Assembly: GCF_002797315.1 (NCBI RefSeq)
Contig: NZ_KZ454936.1
Coordinates: forward strand, 2,999-66,998
From: Bacillus sp. FJAT-44742
Lineage (GTDB): Bacteria > Bacillota > Bacilli > Bacillales > Marinococcaceae
Direction of reading: 5' to 3'
Length of the DNA stretch: 64,000 bases
A program made the position numbers and the translations under genes. The stretch's first letter is position 1. Each line of letters opens with the position of its first letter. The notes beneath the pieces are model-generated. The model did no database searches, was not told the origin of the DNA, and worked only from the letters and a program-made list of their open reading frames with translations. Shown in pieces: positions 9,137 to 18,251 of this stretch.

Positions 9137-10139
9137 TGCTCCAATCATACTGGCCATTGAAACCAGCTGTGACGAAACGGCTGCTGCTGTGATTAAGGGA
9201 GGCAAAGAGGTGCTTTCAAACGTAGTGTCTTCTCAGATCGAGAGCCATAAGCGCTTTGGAGGAGTGGTCCCGGAGATTGCATCAAGACATCATGTGGAAC
9301 AAATTACATTTATAGTGGAGGAAGCCTTGAGTGAAGCCAATCTCACATTTAGTGATTTGGATGCCTTGGCTGTGACTTCAGGACCAGGGTTGGTTGGCGC
9401 ATTGCTCATTGGGGTTAATGCTGCAAAAGCGATTGCTTTTGCTCATGGTCTGCCTTTAATCCCGGTACATCACATAGCCGGTCATATTTATGCAAACCAG
9501 CTTGAGAAACCTCTGGAGTTTCCGCTTATCTCTCTTGTGGTTTCGGGAGGGCACACAGAACTTATATACATGAAAGAAGACGGGCATTTTGAAGTGATTG
9601 GAGAAACTCGGGATGATGCAGTGGGAGAGGCATATGATAAGGTCGCTCGCACTTTGAAACTGCCATACCCAGGGGGACCGGAAATAGACAAGCTTGCATC
9701 AAAAGGGGAAGCCAATATTGACCTGCCCCGTGCATGGCTGGAAACAGGGTCATATGACTTTAGTTTCAGCGGGTTAAAGTCAGCAGTGATTAACGTTCTT
9801 CATAACGCATCACAACGGGGGGAAGAGGTAAGGCCTGAGGACCTGGCCGCTAGTTTTCAGGCCAGTGTCGTGGAAGTTCTTGTTACAAAAGCGAAACGAG
9901 CTGCAGAAGAGTATAATGTAAAGCAGCTTGTTGTAGCTGGCGGCGTGGCTGCTAATAAAGGGTTAAGAGATTCATTGGAAAAAGCATTAGAAAACAGTGA
10001 GGCAGAGTTAAGGATTCCATCTTTAAAGCTATGCACTGACAATGCAGCCATGATTGGTGCAGCTGCGAATACAGGATGGAGAAACAACAAGTTTGCAACA
10101 CTGGATTTGAATGGAGAGCCTGGCCTTCCCTTATCATAG
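9111..10139 (+). CDS. tsaD: tRNA N6-threonylcarbamoyltransferase TsaD
   Basis: The catalytic subunit of the t6A complex (formerly Gcp), 342 aa. Visible are [13 protein letters not shown] near the N-terminus, [13 protein letters not shown] holding the metal-binding HxxxH (about residues 123-127), [17 protein letters not shown] and the C-terminal CTDNAAMIG. It overlaps rimI by 26 bases and ends the series. The intergenic DNA directly after it is packed with DnaA-box sequences. Confidence 0.96.
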   Translation: MNNQLAKNDAPIILAIETSCDETAAAVIKGGKEVLSNVVSSQIESHKRFGGVVPEIASRHHVEQITFIVEEALSEANLTFSDLDALAVTSGPGLVGALLIGVNAAKAIAFAHGLPLIPVHHIAGHIYANQLEKPLEFPLISLVVSGGHTELIYMKEDGHFEVIGETRDDAVGEAYDKVARTLKLPYPGGPEIDKLASKGEANIDLPRAWLETGSYDFSFSGLKSAVINVLHNASQRGEEVRPEDLAASFQASVVEVLVTKAKRAAEEYNVKQLVVAGGVAANKGLRDSLEKALENSEAELRIPSLKLCTDNAAMIGAAANTGWRNNKFATLDLNGEPGLPLS

Positions 10140-10178
10140 GGAGGGTCATTTTTTGTCAAAAGCTGTTGAAAAAACAAA

Positions 10179-10777
10179 TGTGGATAGTGTGGATAAATCG
10201 GTGAATAACTTTATATACGGGACTTTTGGATGTGCACGGATTAAACTGTGGATAAGTGGAGAAGTTTGTGTATAAATGAAAAAAACCCTTGCTATGTGGG
10301 TATACTGTTGTTGATAAGTGTGTGGATAGTGTGGATATGTTAGAAAATTAACAAAGATAAGGTTGTTTGTAAATATGAGAGTTAAATTTGTCCACATAAG
10401 TGTTCTGTGCCTATGGTTGAGCACCTGCCTTATATCGACAACAATTTCTGCCAAAAGTATCTCAGGGGACCATCTCACTCTCGTAGTTGTTCCGGAACTG
10501 TCTCTTGAAGACATAGAGTTTCTTTCAGCTGATAATGAAAGTTTTTGGGACGAAGTTTCAATGACAGGTATAAATGTAAAAGCAGCCGGACCTTCTTCAT
10601 ACATAAATGAAGCTGTCACATTAAGTACTGGATCCAGAGGAACAGGTGTGGCTGAGTGGAATGCATATAATCGAGGGGAAAAGGTTTTATCCACAGGAAG
10701 CCTTTCGGCAGAAGGACAATATAGAAAGCTTCAAGGGACTGACCCTGTTTCCCCTATTATTCATCCACTTATCCACA
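10179..10777. promoter_or_regulatory. DnaA-box cluster downstream of tsaD
   Basis: Four perfect 9-mer DnaA boxes occur in 600 bases. TGTGGATAA lies at 10188-10196 and 10247-10255. The opposite orientation TTATCCACA lies at 10687-10695 and 10769-10777. Single-mismatch copies lie at 10179-10187, 10267-10275, 10309-10317, 10321-10329, 10330-10338 and 10388-10396. Several sit in closely spaced pairs. The upstream group is in the tsaD-downstream gap; the downstream group lies inside the next coding region. Such clusters bind or titrate DnaA in B. subtilis, and I recall one near gcp (tsaD) there. The function here is inferred. Confidence 0.75.
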
Positions 10778-12522
10778 GTCTTTCTGACAAGAATACCCTT
10801 GAATCATTTGGTTCTAAACCTGGTTTGTTAGGAGGTCTCTTAGAAGAGAACGGAATAAAGACAAATGTAGCGGGGACGAGTGACTATGAAGAGGAAAAAG
10901 TAAGATATGGTTCTTTATTTACAATGAATGAAAAAGGTGAGGCAAGGGGCCAGCTTAATGAAGGAATGGTAAAGGTCCCTCACGCTCCTGGAGGCTGGAA
11001 GGTTGATCGTGAGGCTTTAACCGAGTGGCTGGAGAAGGCACGCCAAGAAAACGAAAAGTCATTTAGCGTAATAGAATGGGGAGAATTCTACCGTTTCCAT
11101 AAGGATAAAGAAAACATGGATCCCTCCTGGCAAAGAAGTTATCAACAGCAGCTTAGAAAAGAGCTGCAAACCTTTCTTGTTGCCTTAAGGAATAACGAGC
11201 AAAATTTTATGGTGCTAGGTGTTACCGTGCCTAAGGAATTAAATGATAAAGGGTACCGGATAGCACCGGTAGCTTTGTGGGAAAAGGGCCAGCAGCATGG
11301 CTTGCCATTGTATTCTCATACAACAAGGCAGGCTTTTATCTCTTCCAATGTAGATATTGTGCCGACTATTCTATCTTATTTTCAAATTGAAGTTCCAGGA
11401 GAGCTTACAGGCAGTCCTTTGACAAGGAAGAAAATAGAAGGGGAAGAGGATGGCCGGGAAGCCATGTTTGCTCATTTTGACTGGCTGGCTGTTATTTATT
11501 CAACAAGGCCTGAAGTCCTCTTATCCTATATAATTCTGCTGGCTTTTCTTTTGTTTAGTTCGTTTCTTTACGTGTGGAAAAAAAGAGAGGATTCATCTAA
11601 AGCAAGGTATTTGCTGCCAGGGGTTTTACTTGGAGGAATGAGTTCACCCTTTTGGTTTTTAGTTACCCCTGTCCTTCTTAAGTCCATTTCTTTCTATTGG
11701 TATGTGGGCCTTATATTCCTGCTTTCTTTCTTAACGGGTCTTCTTTTAGCTGTGAGGTCTGAGAAGGGAGTCTGGCTGTCATCTTTATTGCTCTTTATCA
11801 TGGTTTCGTTTGATTTGCTGCTTGGTTCGCCTCTCATGCAACGATCTTATCTTGGTTATGATCCGTTAATAGGGGCAAGGTATTACGGAATTGGCAATGA
11901 ATATGCTGGTTTTTACGTCATCTCTGCCTTGTTTATCATTCATTATTGTCTGCGTAAAAAGCTTTGGAAGTCAGGAGGTTTCCTGGCAATTCTGACACTG
12001 TTTTTCCTGGGAGCTTCCTTTCTTGGCTCAAACGCAGGTGCCACATTATCAGCTGGATTAATGTTTAGCTATCTTTTCTTTCAGCTGTTATTTCCTTCAG
12101 CAGGAAAGCTAAAGAAGCTGGCCCTGACAGGAGGAGCGCTGATCGGTGCTCTTTCTTTTTTAAAGGTTATGCAGCTTGCAGGTCCTGTCACTCACATAGG
12201 AGATGCTTTTAAACAGCTTGAAGCAGGAAACTTTTCTTATATACTGGAGATCATGATAAGAAAAGCAGAGATGAATATAAAAATACTTCGTTATTCAAAT
12301 TGGACCACATTGTTTGTCACGAGTTATGTTGTAGCCGCGCTGCTCTTAATCAAAGGGAAATTCAAGCTTTGGGATGACAGAGACAAAGTGGTCATTAAAG
12401 GGGGAGCTGCTGGTTCTATATTTCTTTTGCTGTTAAATGATTCTGGTGTTACAGCCGCAGCCACCTCTATGTTTTTTCTCATATGCGGAGCATTAATTTG
12501 GAAACTGCAAAAAGAAGCGTAG
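10375..12522 (+). CDS. Large extracellular-domain membrane protein, possible alkaline-phosphatase-like fold
   Basis: About 715 aa. A signal-type N-terminus (CLWLSTCLISTTISA) leads to an extracellular domain of about 350 residues. Then come some ten hydrophobic segments from about residue 385 to the end. The exposed domain has LTLVVVPELSLEDIEFL followed by AVTLSTGSRGTG and NVDIVPTILSYF, a pattern reminiscent of alkaline-phosphatase-superfamily proteins, but I see no complete metal site. The membrane half has GARYYGIGNEYAGFYV. ATG 10375 is preferred over TTG 10363, which lies directly on the AAGG site. The 5' part carries two perfect DnaA boxes. It replaces nothing known between tsaD and ydiF; function unknown. 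Confidence 0.85.
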   Translation: MRVKFVHISVLCLWLSTCLISTTISAKSISGDHLTLVVVPELSLEDIEFLSADNESFWDEVSMTGINVKAAGPSSYINEAVTLSTGSRGTGVAEWNAYNRGEKVLSTGSLSAEGQYRKLQGTDPVSPIIHPLIHSLSDKNTLESFGSKPGLLGGLLEENGIKTNVAGTSDYEEEKVRYGSLFTMNEKGEARGQLNEGMVKVPHAPGGWKVDREALTEWLEKARQENEKSFSVIEWGEFYRFHKDKENMDPSWQRSYQQQLRKELQTFLVALRNNEQNFMVLGVTVPKELNDKGYRIAPVALWEKGQQHGLPLYSHTTRQAFISSNVDIVPTILSYFQIEVPGELTGSPLTRKKIEGEEDGREAMFAHFDWLAVIYSTRPEVLLSYIILLAFLLFSSFLYVWKKREDSSKARYLLPGVLLGGMSSPFWFLVTPVLLKSISFYWYVGLIFLLSFLTGLLLAVRSEKGVWLSSLLLFIMVSFDLLLGSPLMQRSYLGYDPLIGARYYGIGNEYAGFYVISALFIIHYCLRKKLWKSGGFLAILTLFFLGASFLGSNAGATLSAGLMFSYLFFQLLFPSAGKLKKLALTGGALIGALSFLKVMQLAGPVTHIGDAFKQLEAGNFSYILEIMIRKAEMNIKILRYSNWTTLFVTSYVVAALLLIKGKFKLWDDRDKVVIKGGAAGSIFLLLLNDSGVTAAATSMFFLICGALIWKLQKEA

Positions 12523-12544
12523 ATCCTTCTGCGCTTCTTTTTGA
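12509..12544. terminator. Bidirectional terminator between converging genes
   Basis: AAAAGAAGCG / CGCTTCTTTT hairpin with A-rich left and T-rich right flanks. It overlaps the stop of the membrane protein gene and serves both it and the converging ydiF. Confidence 0.8.
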
Positions 12545-12553
12545 TTAAGTGTT

Positions 12554-14500
12554 TTATTGGTCCTCTTCCAGCTGAAGTTCTTCCCATTTTTCCATAAGTT
12601 CTTCGGCTTTCAGTCGGGATGTATCTATTTTTTCCTGAAGTTCCTGTGCTTTTTGATGACTTTCATAGATTTCAGGGTCAAGGAGCTTATTCTCCATCTC
12701 TTCAATTTCCTGCTCCAAGTCCTCAATTTCTTTTTCGATTGTTTCAATGTCTCTTTTTCGTTTTCTAGCTCGTTTCTTTACTTCTTTATCAAGAAAATAA
12801 GATTCTTTATCCGAACCATTCTGCTCCTCTTGAGAAGAGGAAGATGCTTCTCTTTGACTGCGCAGTTCCTCTCGCTGGCGCTCTTCTTCTTTTTTCATCA
12901 GGTAGTAATCGTAATCACCGAGATAGTCTTTTAACCCTTCGCTTGTCATTTCAACTATTCGCGTAGACATCCGATTCAGGAAGTAGCGGTCGTGAGACAC
13001 AAATAAAAGAGTACCCGGGTAGTCAAGAAGCGCGGATTCTAACACTTCCTTGCTATCTAAGTCTAAATGGTTTGTAGGCTCATCAAAAATAAGAAAGTTA
13101 GCCTTTTTCATCATCAGCTTTGCAAGGGCAAGACGAGCTTTCTCACCGCCGCTTAGTTCAGAGACGTGCTTAAGCACATCATCTCCGCTAAATAAAAAAT
13201 TACCCAAAACAGTGCGGATGTCTTTTTCATTTGTTAACGGGTATTCATCCCATAATTCCTGTAAGACGGTTTTATTCGAAGTAAGCTGGGTCTGCTCCTG
13301 GTCGTAATAGCCGACTGTAACTTTGCTCCCAAAAGAAATCGTACCATCTGAAGGTTTGATTTTATCGATAATTGCTTTTAATAAAGTAGTTTTTCCCACA
13401 CCGTTAGGACCAATGAGGGCAACGCTTTCCTTGCGGTTTAATTGCAGATTCAGGTTAGTGAAAAGAGGCTTGCAGTCTTCATAGGATACAGTTAAATTAT
13501 TTACCTTTACTACTTCATTCCCGCTTTGCCTGTCGATATCAAAGGAAAATTTGGCTGATTTCTCATCTCCCGGCGGGCGGCTGAGGCTTTCCATTTTTTC
13601 AAGCTGTTTTCGCTTGCTTTGTGCTCTTTTGGAGGTGGAGGCTCTGGCAAGATTACGCTGGACAAAATCCACTAAGCGGGCTCTTTCCTCCTGGTTTTTT
13701 TCAAAAGCCTTTTGTTCAAGCTCATAGCGTTTTGCTTTTTCATCAAGGTAAAAGCTATAATTTCCTTGAAAAAGTGTGACTTCCTTCCATGCTACCTCAT
13801 ATACCTTATGAACGATTTTGTCCAAAAAGTAGCGGTCATGGGAGACAATCAAAATCGCCCCTTTGTAGCCGGTTAAGTATTGTTCGAGCCACGTCAGGGT
13901 TTCGATATCCAGGTGGTTTGTGGGCTCGTCAAGAATAAGAAGCTCTGGCTTGGAAAGAAGGAGTTTGCCCAATGCTAAGCGGGTCTTTTGCCCGCCGCTT
14001 AAGCTTGAAATCGGGGTGCTGTAGTCAAAGGAGGCAAAATTTAAACCTGACAAAATGCTGCGGATGTCGGCTTCGTATTGGTACCCGCCTCTTTCTTTGA
14101 ACTCTACCTGGAGTTCGTCGTATTCTTTTAGTATCTTTTCATACTGGGCATTGTTTTCGTACACAGCCGGGTTGGCCATCTTTTCTTCCAGGCGGCGGAT
14201 TTGTTTCTCCATTTGAATGACCTCCGTATAAATGGAGAGCATTTCATCCCAGATAGACCGATGTGATTCAAGGCCTGTATGTTGGGCAAGATAGCCCATT
14301 CTAATTCCTTTTGGGGTAATAATCTCCCCAGTGTCATAAGAAGTCTGTCCTGAGATAATTTTTAAAAGGGTCGACTTTCCGGCTCCGTTTCTTCCAACGA
14401 GAGCAACTCTTTCGCCTGATTTTACTTCAAGCTTTATGTTATCAAGGAGCGTTTCCGCTCCAAACGATTTGGTAAGGTTCACGCATTGCAACAATATCAT
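12554..14500 (-). CDS. ydiF: ABC-F family ATPase (YdiF-like)
   Basis: A soluble ABC-F protein of 648 aa with two ATPase domains and no membrane part; such proteins act on the ribosome in translation or antibiotic protection. Domain 1 has Walker A GRNGAGKSTLLK (about 36-47) and signature LSGGQKTRLALG. Domain 2 has GPNGVGKTTLLKAI (about 363-376) and LSGGEKARLALAKL. Both Walker B motifs read LxILDEPTNHLD or LIFDEPTNHLD. A charged linker and a C-terminal coiled coil of about 70 residues follow. Its place near tsaD and rex matches B. subtilis ydiF. Confidence 0.93.
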   Translation of the reverse strand: MILLQCVNLTKSFGAETLLDNIKLEVKSGERVALVGRNGAGKSTLLKIISGQTSYDTGEIITPKGIRMGYLAQHTGLESHRSIWDEMLSIYTEVIQMEKQIRRLEEKMANPAVYENNAQYEKILKEYDELQVEFKERGGYQYEADIRSILSGLNFASFDYSTPISSLSGGQKTRLALGKLLLSKPELLILDEPTNHLDIETLTWLEQYLTGYKGAILIVSHDRYFLDKIVHKVYEVAWKEVTLFQGNYSFYLDEKAKRYELEQKAFEKNQEERARLVDFVQRNLARASTSKRAQSKRKQLEKMESLSRPPGDEKSAKFSFDIDRQSGNEVVKVNNLTVSYEDCKPLFTNLNLQLNRKESVALIGPNGVGKTTLLKAIIDKIKPSDGTISFGSKVTVGYYDQEQTQLTSNKTVLQELWDEYPLTNEKDIRTVLGNFLFSGDDVLKHVSELSGGEKARLALAKLMMKKANFLIFDEPTNHLDLDSKEVLESALLDYPGTLLFVSHDRYFLNRMSTRIVEMTSEGLKDYLGDYDYYLMKKEEERQREELRSQREASSSSQEEQNGSDKESYFLDKEVKKRARKRKRDIETIEKEIEDLEQEIEEMENKLLDPEIYESHQKAQELQEKIDTSRLKAEELMEKWEELQLEEDQ

Positions 14501-14795
14501 GTCTCTTCATCCTTGCTATAGAATTGGCAATCATGTTTCACTTCTCTTTAGTGTATCTTATTTAGGTCCCTGCAAAAAGAGAGAGATACATTCAAAGGCC
14601 CTGAGCTGGCTCAATCTTTTTTACATATTCGTGAATTATGTCGCCTGGGAGTTCTGTTCCCATTACATTCAAGAATGAAATGTTGTACAATAAGGGAGGT
14701 GAACGGCAGGTCCAACCCAGCCTAGCAGTTTATAAGTAGCGGCGGTGCAAGAGTTACTTACTCTCGTAAGAATGAAAGATACGTTGGAGGCTGCT

Positions 14796-15452
14796 ATGAA
14801 CATAGATCAACATAAAATACCGCAAGCAACAGCAAAGCGCCTGCCTTTATATTACCGGTTTTTGGAGAACCTCCATACTTCAGGAAAGCAGCGTGTATCA
14901 TCTACAGAATTAAGTGAGGCAGTGAAGGTTGATTCTGCTACGATTCGCAGGGATTTTTCTTACTTTGGCGCTCTCGGGAAAAAAGGGTATGGCTATAATG
15001 TAAGCTATCTTTTATCATTTTTTCGAAAAACACTCGAACAGGACGAGCAGACGAATGTCGTTTTGATTGGCGTGGGAAATTTAGGCACTGCACTATTAAG
15101 ATACAACTTTTCTAAGAATGACAGCACGAAAATTATTCGCGCATTTGATGTAAATGATGATATTATAGGACATGAAATCAGTGGAGTGAAAATTGACGAT
15201 ATGAAAGATATCGCTTCCATTCAGGAGCTGGATGCCACAGTTGCTATTCTAACTGTGCCGGTGGCTGTCGCTCAAAAAACAGCCGATAGAATTGTGGAAG
15301 CGGGCATCAAAGGTATCATGAATTTTACTCCTGCAAGGTTAACTGTGCCGCCGCACATAAGGGTTCATCATATTGATTTGTCGGTAGAACTACAGTCCTT
15401 GATTTATTTTTTAAAAAACTATCCTCTTGAAGAAAAAGAGGAACAACTATAA
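14796..15452 (+). CDS. rex: Redox-sensing transcriptional repressor Rex
   Basis: NADH-responsive repressor of fermentation and respiration genes, 218 aa. The N-terminal winged helix starts [20 protein letters not shown] and includes [22 protein letters not shown]. The Rossmann NAD-binding motif is [16 protein letters not shown] near residues 87-102. The domain-swap C-terminus ends [16 protein letters not shown] 14796 is chosen because GGAGG lies five bases before it and it matches the B. subtilis N-terminus; the frame extends 17 codons upstream without support. Confidence 0.95.
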   Translation: MNIDQHKIPQATAKRLPLYYRFLENLHTSGKQRVSSTELSEAVKVDSATIRRDFSYFGALGKKGYGYNVSYLLSFFRKTLEQDEQTNVVLIGVGNLGTALLRYNFSKNDSTKIIRAFDVNDDIIGHEISGVKIDDMKDIASIQELDATVAILTVPVAVAQKTADRIVEAGIKGIMNFTPARLTVPPHIRVHHIDLSVELQSLIYFLKNYPLEEKEEQL

Positions 15453-15467
15453 GCGGAGGTGACCCCT

Positions 15468-15656
15468 ATGCCATTGGGTCCGGGAAGTATTGCATTAATC
15501 GTATTAGTAGCATTGTTGATTTTTGGTCCGAAAAAGCTGCCTGAGCTTGGAAGAGCGGCAGGTAATACATTAAGAGAATTTAAGAGCGCTACAAAAGGGT
15601 TAGTTGACGATGATGATAACAGCAAGAAGAAGGAAGAAGCTAATCAGGAAAAGTAA
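15468..15656 (+). CDS. tatA: Sec-independent translocase component TatA
   Basis: A 62-aa TatA/E protein: one membrane helix ([13 protein letters not shown]), the [11 protein letters not shown] hinge and amphipathic helix, then a charged tail [14 protein letters not shown] 15468 is placed by GGAGGTGA six bases upstream; GTG 15459 lies inside that ribosome site. With TatC it exports folded proteins. Matches the tatAy gene of B. subtilis by position after rex. Confidence 0.95.
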   Translation: MPLGPGSIALIVLVALLIFGPKKLPELGRAAGNTLREFKSATKGLVDDDDNSKKKEEANQEK

Positions 15657-15675
15657 TAGATAGGATGGGAAAGTA

Positions 15676-16452
15676 ATGTCACAGAACGATATGTCCATTT
15701 ATGATCACATTGGAGAGCTTCGCAAACGTGTGATCATGATTGTGGTTTTGCTACTCGTGGCGATGATTGGAGGATTTGTTCTAGCTCCGGTGTTAATCGG
15801 GTATTTGCAGAGCACCCCTCAGGCCCAAGATTTTCCAATGAATGCTTTTAAGCTGACGGATCCGATTATGGTTTACGTAAACTTTGCATTCTTAACAGGA
15901 CTCATCCTAATATTTCCATTTCTCTTATACCAATTATGGGCGTTTGTCAGTCCAGGTTTATTAGAAAAAGAGCGTAAAGCCACACTTTCTTATATACCGA
16001 TTTCAACCTTATTGTTTTTTGGCGGACTTGCATTTGCTTACTTTATTTTGTTTCCTTTTGTCATAGATTTTGTAAGCAGGCTGGCTACTACGTTGAATAT
16101 TACTGAGCAATATGGGATCAATGAATATTTCACTTTCTTGTTTAAGCTGACGATCCCATTTGGTTTTTTGTTTCAGCTGCCAGTCGTGGTCATGTTTTTA
16201 ACAAGGCTTGGGATTGTTACTCCAGCTTACCTAAGAAAGATAAGGAAAATTGCTTACTTTGTCCTGTTGGTCATTGCAGGCTTTATTACTCCACCGGAGC
16301 TGCTGTCACACGTCATGGTGACACTGCCGCTGTTTTTGCTTTATGAAATAAGCATTATTATTTCCAGAATTTCTTATAAGAAAGTCTTGAAAGCAGAACA
16401 GGAAAAAATGGAGCAGTGGGCAAAAGAGGATGAAGAAAGACAAGCAAAATAA
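15676..16452 (+). CDS. tatC: Sec-independent translocase component TatC
   Basis: A six-helix membrane protein of 258 aa that binds twin-arginine signal peptides. The N-terminal DHIGELRKRVI motif (about residues 10-20), FLLYQLWAFVSPGL near 75-88 and FITPPELLSH near 201-210 are conserved in TatC. It starts 19 bases after tatA and ends in a lysine/glutamate-rich tail. Together with the preceding gene it forms a minimal TatA-TatC system. Confidence 0.96.
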   Translation: MSQNDMSIYDHIGELRKRVIMIVVLLLVAMIGGFVLAPVLIGYLQSTPQAQDFPMNAFKLTDPIMVYVNFAFLTGLILIFPFLLYQLWAFVSPGLLEKERKATLSYIPISTLLFFGGLAFAYFILFPFVIDFVSRLATTLNITEQYGINEYFTFLFKLTIPFGFLFQLPVVVMFLTRLGIVTPAYLRKIRKIAYFVLLVIAGFITPPELLSHVMVTLPLFLLYEISIIISRISYKKVLKAEQEKMEQWAKEDEERQAK

Positions 16453-16453
16453 G

Positions 16454-16485
16454 AAACCACACTCGTATAGAGTGTGGTTTTTTTA
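16454..16485 (+). terminator. Terminator after tatC
   Basis: An 11-bp perfect stem (AAACCACACTC / GAGTGTGGTTT) with a 5-nt loop is followed by seven T. It directly follows the tatC stop. Confidence 0.9.
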
Positions 16486-16596
16486 TTGAGTGTACCTGCC
16501 AGGGTTATGGTGGATGAGAGAAAGTTCGAGGCTTACATGGTGGAAACTGTGGTATAGTAATATTGATATTTAGGGAAGCGAAGCGGTGGAATAGTT

Positions 16597-18033
16597 ATGA
16601 ACAGATTATCTGGAAAATGGATGGTTGTTGTATCCTTGCTGTTTGGAACGTTTACGATGATTTTAAATAACAGCATGCTGAATCCTGCCATTCCTCTTTT
16701 CATGGAAGTATTTGAAGTAGATGCAGTAGCTGCAGGGTGGATCATTACGATCTTTATGGTTTCTATGGGAATGACCATGCCGGTTACTGGCTATTTAGGA
16801 GATAAATTCGGGAAGAAAAAAGTATATCTAATGGGGCTTTCGTTATTTGTTCTAGGTTCTTTGCTGGGCAGCTTTTCGTGGACCCTGGAGGTTCTTATTT
16901 TCTTTCGTGCTATTCAAGGTATTGCCGGCGGAATTATGATGCCCTTGTCCATGGCTTTAATCTTTGAGGCATTTCCTCGTAAAGAGAGAGGAATGGCTAC
17001 AGGAGTATGGGGCGTAGCTGCAATGATGGCGCCAACGATAGGTCCTACTCTGGGTGGAGTAATTGTTGAAATGGCAACCTGGCATTTTCTCTTTTTAGTC
17101 AACGTTCCCTTTGGTTTGCTTGCCTTAGTGGTAGCAACTATGTACTTAAAAGAAGTTCCGACTAATCCTGGTATTCGCTTTGACCGCTGGGGATTTCTTT
17201 TTGTTACTCTCGGTGTGGGAGCTATTTTGTTTGCGTTAGGAAACACCTCTTCTCTTGAACATTTGCAGGATCCGTTAAACGTGACCTTGATTCTCCTGGG
17301 CCTGGTTTCTATTTATTTTTTCGTCAGGGTGGAGAAAAGGGCGGAATTTCCATTGCTTGACCTGTCTATTTTGCGTATTAAAGCATATTCCCTCAGCATC
17401 TGGGTAACAGGGGTTACAAGCGTTGGTCTGTTTGCAGGAATATTTTTAATTCCTTTACTGATCCAGCAGGTATATGGTTTAAGTGCGATCATCACTGGTT
17501 TAGTCTTTTTACCGGCAGCTCTGCTGAGTGGAATCTTCATGAGTATTGGGGGAAGAATACTTGATCGCAGGGGAGCGACGGGGATTGTTACTTCCGGAGT
17601 CCTCATTCTTGGTGGCGGCACGATTGCTCTTTCATTTATGTCTATGGAAACAGCTTTGTTCTGGATTTTCTTTTGGATGGCTGTAAGAGGGGTTGGAATG
17701 GGTTTTTCCAGCATTCCTGCGACTACAGCCGGAATGAATGCTATCCCGGAAAAGGTTGTTTCAAGGGGATCGGCGATGAACAATGTATTCAGACAAATGA
17801 GCAATGCCCTCGGAATTGTCTTTGTCTCCATTTATTTTGAAGTGAGGAGATCCCAGCTTTTTGCTGAAAATGGCTTTTCCATTGAAGAAGCAAGCCTGCA
17901 GGCGATTAATGAAGGGTTTTTGATTATTGGCATTCTTACTCTTTTGACGGTGCCGGCAGCTTTTATGCTTGGGAAGAAGTCAAGAGAAGCAGAAATGGAA
18001 ATAGAAAAAGAAGAAGAAAGAAAAAAAGCATAG
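16597..18033 (+). CDS. MFS drug exporter, DHA2 (14-helix) type
   Basis: A 478-aa major facilitator with about 14 hydrophobic segments. Motif A is TGYLGDKFGKKKVYLMG near residues 64-80, and motif C-like GPTLGGVIVE near 148-157 marks antiporters. The closest class is the EmrB/QacA DHA2 group, which exports drugs or other toxic compounds using the proton gradient. It ends with a charged KEEERKKA tail whose last codons run into the terminator. The substrate is unknown. It sits as an insert between tatC and ydiK compared with B. subtilis. Confidence 0.88.
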   Translation: MNRLSGKWMVVVSLLFGTFTMILNNSMLNPAIPLFMEVFEVDAVAAGWIITIFMVSMGMTMPVTGYLGDKFGKKKVYLMGLSLFVLGSLLGSFSWTLEVLIFFRAIQGIAGGIMMPLSMALIFEAFPRKERGMATGVWGVAAMMAPTIGPTLGGVIVEMATWHFLFLVNVPFGLLALVVATMYLKEVPTNPGIRFDRWGFLFVTLGVGAILFALGNTSSLEHLQDPLNVTLILLGLVSIYFFVRVEKRAEFPLLDLSILRIKAYSLSIWVTGVTSVGLFAGIFLIPLLIQQVYGLSAIITGLVFLPAALLSGIFMSIGGRILDRRGATGIVTSGVLILGGGTIALSFMSMETALFWIFFWMAVRGVGMGFSSIPATTAGMNAIPEKVVSRGSAMNNVFRQMSNALGIVFVSIYFEVRRSQLFAENGFSIEEASLQAINEGFLIIGILTLLTVPAAFMLGKKSREAEMEIEKEEERKKA

Positions 18034-18056
18034 CTCTGTACAGAGCTATGCTTTTT
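18025..18056. terminator. Bidirectional terminator
   Basis: Near-perfect palindrome AGCATAGCTCTG-TA-CAGAGCTATGCT flanked by A-tract and T-tract. It serves the exporter on the plus strand and the ydiL-ydiK pair on the minus strand. Confidence 0.88.
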
Positions 18057-18059
18057 GTA

Positions 18060-18251
18060 TCATTCCTTGCTATCGGCACGTTTTAATCCGAAGAAACGAA
18101 GTCCCACTAATATATCTACAGCCGCAATAGCGGCAAAAAACCATGTCCACACATTCCAGGAATTTTCCCGGACATTTTGCACAGCTAACACGATAAACAT
18201 AATGCCAATCACTATATACATGGTTCCCATAAATCTTGGGGAAAATCTCAT
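18060..18251 (-). CDS. ydiK: YdiK-like small membrane protein (DUF4305)
   Basis: 63 aa with two hydrophobic helices (MYIVIGIMFIVLAV and WTWFFAAIAAVDILVG) separated by a short polar loop. It overlaps the end of ydiL by four bases. Both the size and its place next to a CPBP protease gene match B. subtilis YdiK. The function is unknown. Confidence 0.8.
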   Translation of the reverse strand: MRFSPRFMGTMYIVIGIMFIVLAVQNVRENSWNVWTWFFAAIAAVDILVGLRFFGLKRADSKE

